Assembly (NCBI GenBank): GCA_964463485.1
Contig: CAYXDO010000027.1
Coordinates: 1-64,000 of the forward strand
Reading direction: 5' to 3'
From: CAYXDO01 sp964463485
GTDB taxonomy: Bacteria > Myxococcota > Kuafuiibacteriia > Kuafuiibacteriales > Kuafuiibacteriaceae
Length of the DNA stretch: 64,000 nucleotides
Shown: positions 26,419 through 34,006 of the stretch, one piece after another
Numbering within the stretch: the first letter of the stretch is position 1
How the letters are laid out: every line of letters starts with the position of its first letter
Position numbers and translations under genes: made by a program
Notes under the pieces: generated by a model
Databases searched by the model: none
Seen by the model: the letters and a program-made list of their open reading frames with translations, nothing else
Told to the model about the DNA's origin: nothing

Positions 26419-26717
26419 TTCCGAGGCACCACAGCCGCGAGCGGTCGGCGTCGAAGGGCTGAAGGGCGCGCCCTGGTGGACGACTGTAGAACCGCCGTGA
26501 TCGAGCAGGCGGCCGCGTAGCCGCGCGGACCGGAAGGCGCGCGATCGCAGAACGTATCTGGGAGGCGATCTGAGGCATCCTGCGGTTTGGCGATCGCCGA
26601 GCACGCGGGCGACCACTTCGGCACGGCCCTGACTGAGACCGCGGCGAGCTCGCTGGTAGCCCGACCGTGGGCGGCCAGGGCCGCGCTGAGTAGCACACTG
26701 ACATGTGCTCGGGTCAT
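26415..26717 (-). CDS. Possible small secreted protein
   Basis: The 100-codon frame starts with an ATG preceded by GGAGGCAGAAC, a strong ribosome-binding match. Its first 18 residues (MTRAHVSVLLSAALAAHG) resemble a signal peptide. The rest is Arg/Ala-rich with a few cysteines and no known domain. The stop overlaps the TTG start of the mannosyltransferase by 4 bases. The ribosome-binding site and the overlap are the only support, so the gene may be an artefact of high GC content. Confidence 0.3.
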   Translation of the reverse strand: MTRAHVSVLLSAALAAHGRATSELAAVSVRAVPKWSPACSAIAKPQDASDRLPDTFCDRAPSGPRGYAAACSITAVLQSSTRARPSALRRRPLAAVVPRN

Positions 26718-26805
26718 GTTCTGCCTCCGTCGGCGCCCATCGGCGATGTAGCTGCAAGCCGTTCCGTCCAGGGAACCTCTCAGATGCGTGATTTTAGGGT
26801 TGTTT

Positions 26806-26882
26806 TGGCGCGGACTAGAAGATTCGAACTTCTGGCCTTTGGCTTCGGAGGCCAACGCTCTATCCAGCTGAGCTAAGCCCGC
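26806..26882 (-). tRNA. tRNA-Arg (anticodon CCG)
   Basis: The minus strand folds as a tRNA. The acceptor arms GCGGGCT and AGTCCGC pair with one G-T, the D-arm contains AGCTCAGCTGGATAGAGC, the anticodon stem-loop is TTGGC-CTCCGAA-GCCAA with anticodon CCG, and the T-arm has GTTCGAATC. The CCA end is encoded. CCG reads the CGG arginine codon. It is isolated between two divergently placed protein genes. Confidence 0.95.
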
Positions 26883-26986
26883 GCTGGCTTGCGACATAGC
26901 AGGCTGGCCCATTCCGAGCAAGGTCCAGCGTTCGCGAGCTCGCGAGGGGCATTGCTGTCGAGCGAGCGCAGTGCTGTCATGCCCGC

Positions 26987-28042
26987 GTGTCCACTTCTCT
27001 CAGGCCCTTTCTCGTCGTGGCAGCGATCGGCGTAGCGGGTTGTCCGGAGCCGCCAAAGCCACCGCCGGTCGTGGCCGTCGACGCGGGCACCGCGACGAGC
27101 ACGGCTGCCACCGTCTCGATCGAGGCTGCGTTCACCCTCCCCGCCCACGCACCCCAAATCGTGGCCCGCGTGGGGAGCGTCGAGATATCCAAGGCGACGC
27201 TCGAGCGACAGCTGCGCCTCATGAAGCTCCAGCTCGAGGTCGTAGGGATCCCTCAGGCGCTGACACGGGAAGTCGCCCTCGACAGCGCGATCGAACAAGT
27301 CATCAAACGTGAGCTCATCGCGGCGCTCGCCGAAGAGCTCGCGGTCAGCGCCGATCCGAAGTGGGTCGCGGCATGGACGGACAAGCTGGAGACCCGCCTC
27401 GGATCGGACAAGGAGTTTCAAGCGATGATTTTGGCCGCCGGACTCACTCCGGAGCAGCGGAGAGTCGACGCCGAACATCTTGCCCTCGACAGTGCTATCC
27501 GCGAGAAAATTTCGGCGAGGCTCGAGGCCAAGAGCCGCACGGAGATGCGCGCGTATTACGAAGCGAACAAGAGCTCCTTCGTGGTGCGCGGCGGGCGCGA
27601 GATGTGGCGCATTCGAGTCAAGTCGGGGCCGGACCAGTTGGATGCCGATCGCGTGGCGGCGCGCGCCAAGGCCGACCGCATCTTCGCCAGCCTGAAAGCG
27701 AACCCGGCCGGCTTCGAAGAGCTCGCCAAGGCCGAGTCTGAAGGGGGCCGCGCGTCCGAGGGCGGCTACCTCGGCTTCGTCGAGAAGGGCGTGCTTCCCG
27801 AAGCCGTGGAGAACCAGGCGGCACGGCTGGCGCCCGGATCCATCCTCCCGCTGATGAACGATGCCGATGGCATCTACATCTACAAGGTCGGCCGGCAGAA
27901 CAAAGAGCGAACCAAGACGTTCGACGAGGTCAAAGATCACATCGCCGACACGGTGATGAAACCGTTGGTGCACAAAGAGCTGCAAGCCGAGCTCGACCGC
28001 GTCAGGCGAGCCAAAGGTGTCCACATCTTCCTGACTCCGTGA
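26987..28042 (+). CDS. Lipoprotein peptidyl-prolyl cis-trans isomerase (parvulin/SurA type)
   Basis: The 351-aa product starts at a GTG and has a signal peptide with the lipobox VAGC at residues 16-19, so it is anchored on the periplasmic side of a membrane. The N-terminal half is helical, like the SurA chaperone region (RVGSVEISKATLERQL). The C-terminal part has parvulin-type blocks: RGGREMWRIRV, then GFEELAKAESEGGRASEGGYLGF (the typical sxxgGxLG turn), then IYIYKVGRQ. The enzyme should help fold outer-membrane or periplasmic proteins. No operon partner is seen. Confidence 0.85.
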   Translation: MSTSLRPFLVVAAIGVAGCPEPPKPPPVVAVDAGTATSTAATVSIEAAFTLPAHAPQIVARVGSVEISKATLERQLRLMKLQLEVVGIPQALTREVALDSAIEQVIKRELIAALAEELAVSADPKWVAAWTDKLETRLGSDKEFQAMILAAGLTPEQRRVDAEHLALDSAIREKISARLEAKSRTEMRAYYEANKSSFVVRGGREMWRIRVKSGPDQLDADRVAARAKADRIFASLKANPAGFEELAKAESEGGRASEGGYLGFVEKGVLPEAVENQAARLAPGSILPLMNDADGIYIYKVGRQNKERTKTFDEVKDHIADTVMKPLVHKELQAELDRVRRAKGVHIFLTP

Positions 28043-28097
28043 GCTCTACGAGGCCGTGAGACCGCGGCGAGCTCACCCTGCTCACCCTGCGCGTCGA

Positions 28098-28793
28098 TCA
28101 GCGTCGGGAAGCCATCAGCGTCAGAAAGCCATCGATCTCCCGGTCGACGAACTCGGCCATGACACCGTGTACGTGGCGTTTGTTGCCCGCGTACGCCGCG
28201 CGAGGAATCGCAGCGAGCGCCGTGGCTCGCTCGATCGCCCGCCTGACCACGAGGTCTGGCTCGGTGAGCTCATGGAGGAGGCCGAGCTCGAGCGCTCGAG
28301 CCGGATCGAGCAGATCGCCTAGGACCGCAAGGCGTCGAAGCGCAGCTGGAGCGATCGAAGCTCGCGCCATCTCGATCACGAACTTGGGGAGCGTGAGCCC
28401 GAGCTGGCTCTCATTGAGCCCGAGCCGAAATGCGCCTCTTGCGCCGATCCGCTCGTCACACGCCAGGAGCAACACGGACCCACCGGCGATCGCGTGCCCC
28501 GTGCAGGCCGCAACCACCGGGCCGGGAAAGTCGAAGATCCCGAGCATCACGCGGCCGAACGTCTTCAGCACCGAGATCAACGCCGACTCATCCAACGTCG
28601 GGAGCGTCTTCAAGTCGAGGCCCCCCGAAAAGAATCCAGGGCGTCCTTCGATCACGATCGCCGCGTCATCGCTCGTCGCGCGCGCCAGACACTCCTCGAG
28701 CTCACCGAGGAGGGTTCCGTTCATCGCGTTGGCCTTGCCGTCGTCCAGCCTCAGCCGGGCGACACCCTCTTTGAGCTCATACGAGATCGCCAC
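28098..28793 (-). CDS. Enoyl-CoA hydratase/isomerase family protein
   Basis: The 231-aa product is a crotonase-fold protein. The oxyanion-hole blocks are GFFSGGLDLKTLP (about residues 52-64) and AACTGHAIAGGSVLLLACDERIG (about 91-115). The later FRLGLNESQLGLTLP also matches. The glutamates used by typical hydratases are not clearly in place, so it may be an isomerase or hydrolase of the superfamily. It overlaps nothing and starts 1 bp after the AidB-like dehydrogenase gene ends, so the two are an operon for acyl-CoA breakdown. Confidence 0.82.
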   Translation of the reverse strand: MAISYELKEGVARLRLDDGKANAMNGTLLGELEECLARATSDDAAIVIEGRPGFFSGGLDLKTLPTLDESALISVLKTFGRVMLGIFDFPGPVVAACTGHAIAGGSVLLLACDERIGARGAFRLGLNESQLGLTLPKFVIEMARASIAPAALRRLAVLGDLLDPARALELGLLHELTEPDLVVRRAIERATALAAIPRAAYAGNKRHVHGVMAEFVDREIDGFLTLMASRR

Positions 28794-28794
28794 G

Positions 28795-30459
28795 TCAGAC
28801 CTCGATCAGCGCTCGCGCCTCGTCGATCGGCGCGTCCATGAGCAAGTCGACGCCGGCCCGCGCGAACCGAGAAGCCGCCGCGGTGGCGCGTGCTCCGTAG
28901 CCCTGAGCGATCATGACTTCCGCGTGCTCCGCAAGGAGCGCGAGCTCGACGGATCGACCCATCGTGAGCGCGAAGCGCCGCGCTCCGCCCTCGAGGGCCA
29001 CTCCGTCCTTCATCGTGGTGTCGAGCCACGCGTTCGCGTTGGCCGCCGCGCGCGAGGCGATCGCCATCAGCGCCTTTAGGTCCGGCGTTTTGATCCTCGC
29101 ATCCAGCCGACGGAGCTCGTTGCCAAGCGCCTCGCGGCTCGGGCCCTTGGTCAAGGCGCGCAGGAGATCGAGCGAGAGCACGTTGGTGGTGCCTTCCCAG
29201 ATCGAGAGCACCTGCGTGTCCGCGAGGAGGCGCGGCAGACCGGTGTCTTCGACGTAGCCAGCGCCGCCGAAGCCTTCGATCACCTCGGAGACCACGTGCA
29301 CGGCCTGCCTGCCGGTCGTGAGCTTCGTGAGCGGCGTGAGCGCGCGGAACAGCGACTCCTCCTCGGCCGTAGCGACCTTGGCTTCGATGCGCCCGAGGAG
29401 CTCGACCGTTCGGAACGTGAGGAGGTAGGCGGCGTTCTGCTCCGCTACCAAGGTCGCGAGCGTGTCGACGTGGAGCGGCTTGTTCATCAAGAGCGCGCCG
29501 AAAGCCTCGCGTCGTCGCGCGAAATCCAGCGCGAGCGCGAGCGCGCGACGCATCTGACTGACCGCTCCCACGGAGTTCCAGATCCGCGTGGTCGACAACA
29601 TCGCGGTGATGTTCTTGACGCCGTCGGTGAGGCCCGCGACCGGTCGCGCGATCGTTCCGTCGAGGAGGAGCTCCGCGGTCGGGACCTTTCGTGTGCCGAG
29701 CTTGTCCTTGAGGCGATGAATGGTGATGCCGTTGAGCGCTCCTTCGTCGTCGCGAGTCTCGAGGTAGAAGATCGCGAGGCCTTTGCTGCCGTCTTGGTTG
29801 CCTTCGGGACGAGCCAAGGTGAGCGCGATCTCGGAGGTCGCCGCTGACGTGAACCACTTGGTGCCGTAGAGCCTGAAGCGATCGCCGTCTCTTTTCGCGA
29901 TCGTCTCGGTGCGCGAGACGTCCGATCCGCCGGTCTTCTCGGTCATCCATTGCCCGCTGGTCCAAAACTCCTTCGGATCGCGGCTGGTGAGATGAGGCAA
30001 CGCGCGATCGAGCAGGTCCTTGTTCTCGAGCGCCACGAGCGTGCGCAGGGCGCCGTCCGTCATCGCGAGCGGACACGACCAAAAATCGAGGGACGGCTGC
30101 ACGATATAGTTCATGGCGAACATGAACGTGCGGGAGTGCTCGGCGTAGGCGCGTTCGTAGGCCGTCGCGATCAGTCCGCGCTCCGCTGTGAAACCTTTGG
30201 CGAAGTTCCACAGCGGCGAGACCTCGATGCGATCGACGCGGTGGCCCCACGGATCCCAGTTCGTGAGGACCGGCTCGTTCAGACGATCGGCGAGCTGTCT
30301 CTCGTAGAGCTCGCCTCCCGAGAGGCCGCCAAGATCGAGGAGCTCGTCCTCGATGGCAGCAAACATTTCGGCCGGAAGCGTGCGTCCGAGGTGCTCCCGA
30401 AGGAGGCGGTCGTCGAGGTACTGATTGCCGAGGCGAGGGGGGTCCTGGACGAAGCTCAT
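28795..30459 (-). CDS. AidB-like acyl-CoA dehydrogenase family protein
   Basis: The 554-aa product is longer than ordinary acyl-CoA dehydrogenases and fits the AidB/DNA-alkylation-response type subgroup. Visible blocks are SGQWMTEKTGGSDVSRTET, LYGTKWFTSAATSE, the flavin-binding AGLTDGVKNITAMLSTTRIW and the late LSIWEGTTNVLSLDLLRAL. AidB protects DNA from alkylation in Escherichia coli, but most relatives lack a known role. The gene stands first in a two-gene unit with an enoyl-CoA hydratase, which suggests acyl-CoA metabolism rather than DNA repair. Confidence 0.83.
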   Translation of the reverse strand: MSFVQDPPRLGNQYLDDRLLREHLGRTLPAEMFAAIEDELLDLGGLSGGELYERQLADRLNEPVLTNWDPWGHRVDRIEVSPLWNFAKGFTAERGLIATAYERAYAEHSRTFMFAMNYIVQPSLDFWSCPLAMTDGALRTLVALENKDLLDRALPHLTSRDPKEFWTSGQWMTEKTGGSDVSRTETIAKRDGDRFRLYGTKWFTSAATSEIALTLARPEGNQDGSKGLAIFYLETRDDEGALNGITIHRLKDKLGTRKVPTAELLLDGTIARPVAGLTDGVKNITAMLSTTRIWNSVGAVSQMRRALALALDFARRREAFGALLMNKPLHVDTLATLVAEQNAAYLLTFRTVELLGRIEAKVATAEEESLFRALTPLTKLTTGRQAVHVVSEVIEGFGGAGYVEDTGLPRLLADTQVLSIWEGTTNVLSLDLLRALTKGPSREALGNELRRLDARIKTPDLKALMAIASRAAANANAWLDTTMKDGVALEGGARRFALTMGRSVELALLAEHAEVMIAQGYGARATAAASRFARAGVDLLMDAPIDEARALIEV

Positions 30460-30497
30460 GCCTTGGCCTTTCGCTCAGGGGAGCGAGAGGTCAAGCG

Positions 30498-31667
30498 CTA
30501 CCAGACGTTCCAGTTGAAGCTGCCCATGCCGAGCCCCGAGTTGGGCCACCCAAAGCCCATGCCGTAGGTGGGGTAGCCGAACGAACCCACGCCGGGGAGA
30601 AGCAACGCGGCTGCCGCGCCCATCAAGGCGGCCTTACCCATCCCCGAGATATCGGGCTCCGGCGCGACGATCCCTCCGGTCGAGAGCGGCGGGGGAGGCG
30701 GCTGGAATCCGGGCTGCATCCCCGGCTGCATCATCCGAGGGTCCATCATGCGAGGGTCCGAGAAGAGCCGCGGATCCATCTGCATGCCGCCGTACTGCGG
30801 AGAACCTTGGGGTACAGCCACTCGCGGGTCGTAGGCTGCGTTGATATCTGCGTGAGTAGGCGGAGCCATCGCCCCAGGGGGCACGCCCATCTGGGCCAGG
30901 ACGGACTGCACGTAGGTGTCGAAGGAGTTCTTGTCGATCCCTTTGGCCTCTTGGTTCATGACGCCGAGGCGTTCGCCGACGCCTTCGAGCTCCTCGTGGG
31001 CTTTGCCGCCGATCTGAGCAAGCTTGGCCTGAGCTCGGGGGTCGGAGGCCTTTTGGGCCAGGCCCTCGGCGTCTTTGGCCAGGCCCTCGAGGTTCTTCGC
31101 GGCGCGGCCCTCCTTGGGCAACGCCTGGCGGACGTCGTTGGCGGCGGAGCGAAGCACCCCGGCGAACATGGCTGCGGACTGGGGGCTTGGAGCTTGCTGG
31201 AGTTGGCCGAGCGCCTGTTCGATGGACTGATCGAGCCGCGCCAGACCCTCGGCGATTTGCTGCTGCGTACGATCGATGGAGTCGTTGAAGCGGGCTTCGT
31301 CGAACTGCGTGCGCGCCTGGGCCCTCTGCCCTGCGTTGGTCTCGGGCTTCGTGAGCTTTGCGAAGTCGACCTTCTGCCCGTCGACGATCAATTGATCGTC
31401 GCGTTGCTCGATTCGGTGTCCGCCGAAGCTCGAGATCGTTCGGTTCTTGCCGGACTCGAGCTCGAAGCTGCGGCTGTCGCCGTTCGGAGCGGTAAGCGTG
31501 ACCTTGCGGAAGGCGTCGGTTCCGTTGAACGTCACCCCGAGGTCGCCTAGTTGCACCTGCACGTCTTTGGGCGCGTTGTTGGCTGCGCCGCCGACCATGA
31601 CGCCCGCGCGCCCATTTTCCCCTAGCCCGACGGTTCGAGGTCCGGTTCGAGGTCCAACTGTCGTCAT
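30498..31667 (-). CDS. Helical protein with Met/Pro-rich linker and aromatic tail
   Basis: From the ATG at 31667, with GGAGGG at a good distance, the product is 389 aa. Residues 25-110 are a beta-rich region reading PNGDSRSFELESGKNRTISS and IEQRDDQLIVDGQKVDF. About 110-260 are helical, with QIAEGLARLDQSIEQALGQL-type repeats and coiled-coil character. Residues of about 265-330 are Met/Pro/Gln-rich (PRMMDPRMMQPGMQPGFQPP). The C-terminal 60 residues are hydrophobic and end in a Met/Gly/Trp-rich sequence. No family is recognised. The aromatic tail resembles that of the small protein at 17922-18269. Confidence 0.55.
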   Translation of the reverse strand: MTTVGPRTGPRTVGLGENGRAGVMVGGAANNAPKDVQVQLGDLGVTFNGTDAFRKVTLTAPNGDSRSFELESGKNRTISSFGGHRIEQRDDQLIVDGQKVDFAKLTKPETNAGQRAQARTQFDEARFNDSIDRTQQQIAEGLARLDQSIEQALGQLQQAPSPQSAAMFAGVLRSAANDVRQALPKEGRAAKNLEGLAKDAEGLAQKASDPRAQAKLAQIGGKAHEELEGVGERLGVMNQEAKGIDKNSFDTYVQSVLAQMGVPPGAMAPPTHADINAAYDPRVAVPQGSPQYGGMQMDPRLFSDPRMMDPRMMQPGMQPGFQPPPPPLSTGGIVAPEPDISGMGKAALMGAAAALLLPGVGSFGYPTYGMGFGWPNSGLGMGSFNWNVW

Positions 31668-31799
31668 TCGTGCCCTCCGTCTCGGCGCCCGGGTCACCCG
31701 GAATCGCAGAGAGACTCGTCATTATCGGTGGTCGGTCCGCCTACGTTTCGTCAAGAACAGCTTGCACGGCTGCGACGTCGGCGGTACCGCGCGCCGATC

Positions 31800-32297
31800 A
31801 TGACCACGACGTGTCCATGCGGTTCCGGCGTCGGCCTCGACGCGTGCTGCGGGCCCATCCTCGAAGGCGCGCCAGCCCCCACCCCCGAGGCGCTGATGCG
31901 CTCGCGTTACACGGCCTACGCGACCGGCAAGGTCGATCACGTGATCGCCTCGCACGACCCGAGAACGAGGAAAGAGCTCGACCGCAACGATATGGAGCGG
32001 TGGTCTCGGGAGTCATCTTGGAAGGGCTTGCGAGTCCTCTCCACCAAAGGCGGGGGAGAACAAGACCAGGAAGGCTGGGTCGAGTTCGTCGCCCTGTACG
32101 ACGACGTCTCCGGGAGGTCGGTCGGACATCACGAGAACGCCCGCTTCGAGCGCGTCGACGGCCGCTGGTTTTTCGTGGACGGCGAGGTCGTGGAGAAGCA
32201 GCCGTTCCGGCGAGAGCAGCCCAAGGTCGGCCGTAACGATCCCTGCCCGTGCGGAAGCGGCAAGAAGTTCAAGAAGTGCCACGGGGCGGGCGCCTGA
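31800..32297 (+). CDS. YchJ-family SEC-C motif protein
   Basis: From the ATG at 31800 the product is 165 aa. It begins CPCGSGVGLDACC and ends DPCPCGSGKKFKKCHG, the two cysteine-rich SEC-C-like zinc motifs at either end of YchJ (UPF0225) proteins. The central part reads YTAYATGKVDHVIASHDP, then WVEFVALYDD and ENARFERVDGRWFFVDG, as expected for the conserved YchJ core. Function is unknown, but zinc binding is likely. A longer open frame upstream is not conserved. The gene is followed directly by the lipoprotein gene. Confidence 0.9.
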   Translation: MTTTCPCGSGVGLDACCGPILEGAPAPTPEALMRSRYTAYATGKVDHVIASHDPRTRKELDRNDMERWSRESSWKGLRVLSTKGGGEQDQEGWVEFVALYDDVSGRSVGHHENARFERVDGRWFFVDGEVVEKQPFRREQPKVGRNDPCPCGSGKKFKKCHGAGA

Positions 32298-33605
32298 GTG
32301 CAAGTCATGCGGTGGCGAGTCGGAGGCTTCTCGAGAACCTCCTGCGGGCTGGTCCTGTCGCTGATCGTGTCCCTCGGTTGCAGCGAGGATCGAGCTCGTA
32401 CGCCGAGCTCGAACGCGCGGCTCGCCGATGCCGACGTCGCGGAAGACACGTCGCAGTCGGCCGAAGACGCAGCAGGCCCGAACGACGCCGAGGCGCGGGA
32501 TGCAGGCTCCGACTCGGGCGAGGAACCGCGCGACGCGATGATTGCTCCGGACGCGATGACTGCTGACGCAATGACCGCTCCAGACGCGAGGACTGCTCCG
32601 GACGCGATGACTCCTGATGCGATGACTGCTCCGGACGCGACTGCTCCGGACGCGACTGCTCCGGACGCGACTGCTCCGGACGCAGGAGTAGCGGGAGACG
32701 TTGGCCCGGTGAATCGCAACTACGCCCAGTGGCCGATGCCCGACTCGAGAACGCTCTACTGCTCGAATGGAACGACGCCCATCGCGTGCCCATCCCTCGG
32801 GCAGCCCGGATATGGTCAAGACGGGAACTATTCGCTCGAGGTAGCGACTTACTCGACGACTCAGGACACGGTCGAAGACTCCGTCACGGGGCTCGTCTGG
32901 CAGCGGACCGACCTCGGAGCGAACCTCGATTGGGCAGGCGCGGTGGCCTTCTGCGAGAGCCTCGTCCACGCGGGGCACGACGACTGGAGGCTCCCCGCGG
33001 CGATCGAGCTGATGTCGCTGGCGGACATGGGAGACCAGAACGGACACCTCGATGAAACGATCTTCCCCGGACTGTCCGAGGTTTACTGGTCTTCGACTCT
33101 TTACGCTTGGTACGAAGCCAACAAGTGGTCGGTGAGTCTAGGTACGGGCTTTCGTGATTACGCGAGCATTGGCCTGACGCTGCGGGCCATGTGTGTGCGC
33201 GGCGGCCAAGCTCGCTCGGGGCCGCGGTACATGACCGCCGCTGACGTCGTCACCGACAACTTCACCGGACTCATCTGGCAAAAGGGATGGGCTCCGATGA
33301 CTGTGAGTTGGCTCGGCGCGCTCCAATACTGTCAGGACTTGGTGTTGGATGGGGAGTCCGACTGGCGCCTCCCGAGCTTGAAGGAGCTCCACACATCCTT
33401 CGACGATCACCAGACCATGCCGGGCATCGACTCGAACGCCTTCCCTGGCACACCCGCTGGGGGCTCGGACTACTTCTGGTCGTCCACCCCGCACTATTAT
33501 TATGACGAAGTCGTGTGGGCGGTGAAGTATCAGTTCGGGACGACGGAGGCTTACTTCACGACGGGCCAATTCTCGGACACGGGCCGGGCGAGGTGCGTGC
33601 GATAG
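32298..33605 (+). CDS. DUF1566 (Lcl-like) domain lipoprotein
   Basis: The 435-aa product begins with a signal peptide and lipobox (VSLGC near residues 24-28). The following 110 residues are an Asp/Ala/Pro/Thr linker with repeated APDAT/APDAMT units. The rest holds two DUF1566-type domains, each with the typical phrases TGLVWQR, WAGAVAFCESL, DDWRLP and YWSST, and then TGLIWQK, LGALQYCQDL, SDWRLPSLKEL and FWSST. Such proteins are surface lipoproteins of unknown function, sometimes called Lcl-like collagen-adhesion domains. It starts with GTG right after the YchJ stop codon. A second start at 32307 is possible. Confidence 0.8.
   Translation: MQVMRWRVGGFSRTSCGLVLSLIVSLGCSEDRARTPSSNARLADADVAEDTSQSAEDAAGPNDAEARDAGSDSGEEPRDAMIAPDAMTADAMTAPDARTAPDAMTPDAMTAPDATAPDATAPDATAPDAGVAGDVGPVNRNYAQWPMPDSRTLYCSNGTTPIACPSLGQPGYGQDGNYSLEVATYSTTQDTVEDSVTGLVWQRTDLGANLDWAGAVAFCESLVHAGHDDWRLPAAIELMSLADMGDQNGHLDETIFPGLSEVYWSSTLYAWYEANKWSVSLGTGFRDYASIGLTLRAMCVRGGQARSGPRYMTAADVVTDNFTGLIWQKGWAPMTVSWLGALQYCQDLVLDGESDWRLPSLKELHTSFDDHQTMPGIDSNAFPGTPAGGSDYFWSSTPHYYYDEVVWAVKYQFGTTEAYFTTGQFSDTGRARCVR
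32624..32683. repeat. 15-bp tandem repeat in the lipoprotein linker
   Basis: GACTGCTCCGGACGC occurs four times in perfect tandem and encodes TAPDA-type linker units. Looser versions of the same unit extend upstream to about 32520. The repeat keeps frame. Confidence 0.9.
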
Positions 33606-34006
33606 CCGAGCATCTCACCGATCGACGCACCCAAGCACTACTCACCCAAGCGCGCGGGAATCTCGTTCGCGCTCGCGCTCGATCCTCAGCGCCAGAGGCG
33701 CGAGCAACAACCAGCCGATTCGGGCATTTGCGAGATTTCGCGTTCGCGGCAACCCTTGAGCATGACGCAAGGAGCAGCGGATCTCGAGATCCTGCCGGAC
33801 GCCAAGCGGAGATGGAGGGCTGGCCAGCTTTCCTGGGAGGATGCCGCGTTACATCGAGCTGAAGCTCGCCTCCGAAATGGTGGCGGCCCACCGGGGCAAG
33901 GTCTGGGAGCTGGCCCAAGTCCAATACCCGTTTTGAGTCACTGGCCGCAACCACAACGGCTGTCGGGGGGCTTCTCGTTTTCCTCTGGATACGTTAGCAA
34001 AGTCCC
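33606..34006. other. Gene-poor space at the island's left edge
   Basis: No convincing gene is visible in these 401 bases. A 31-codon frame at 33842-33937 (MPRYIELKLASEMVAAHRGK then VWELAQVQYPF) starts near a GGGAGG stretch and could be a small protein or a remnant. Composition is mixed, and no integrase, tRNA or direct repeat that would mark an attachment site is seen. Frames on the other strand look like chance. Confidence 0.5.
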
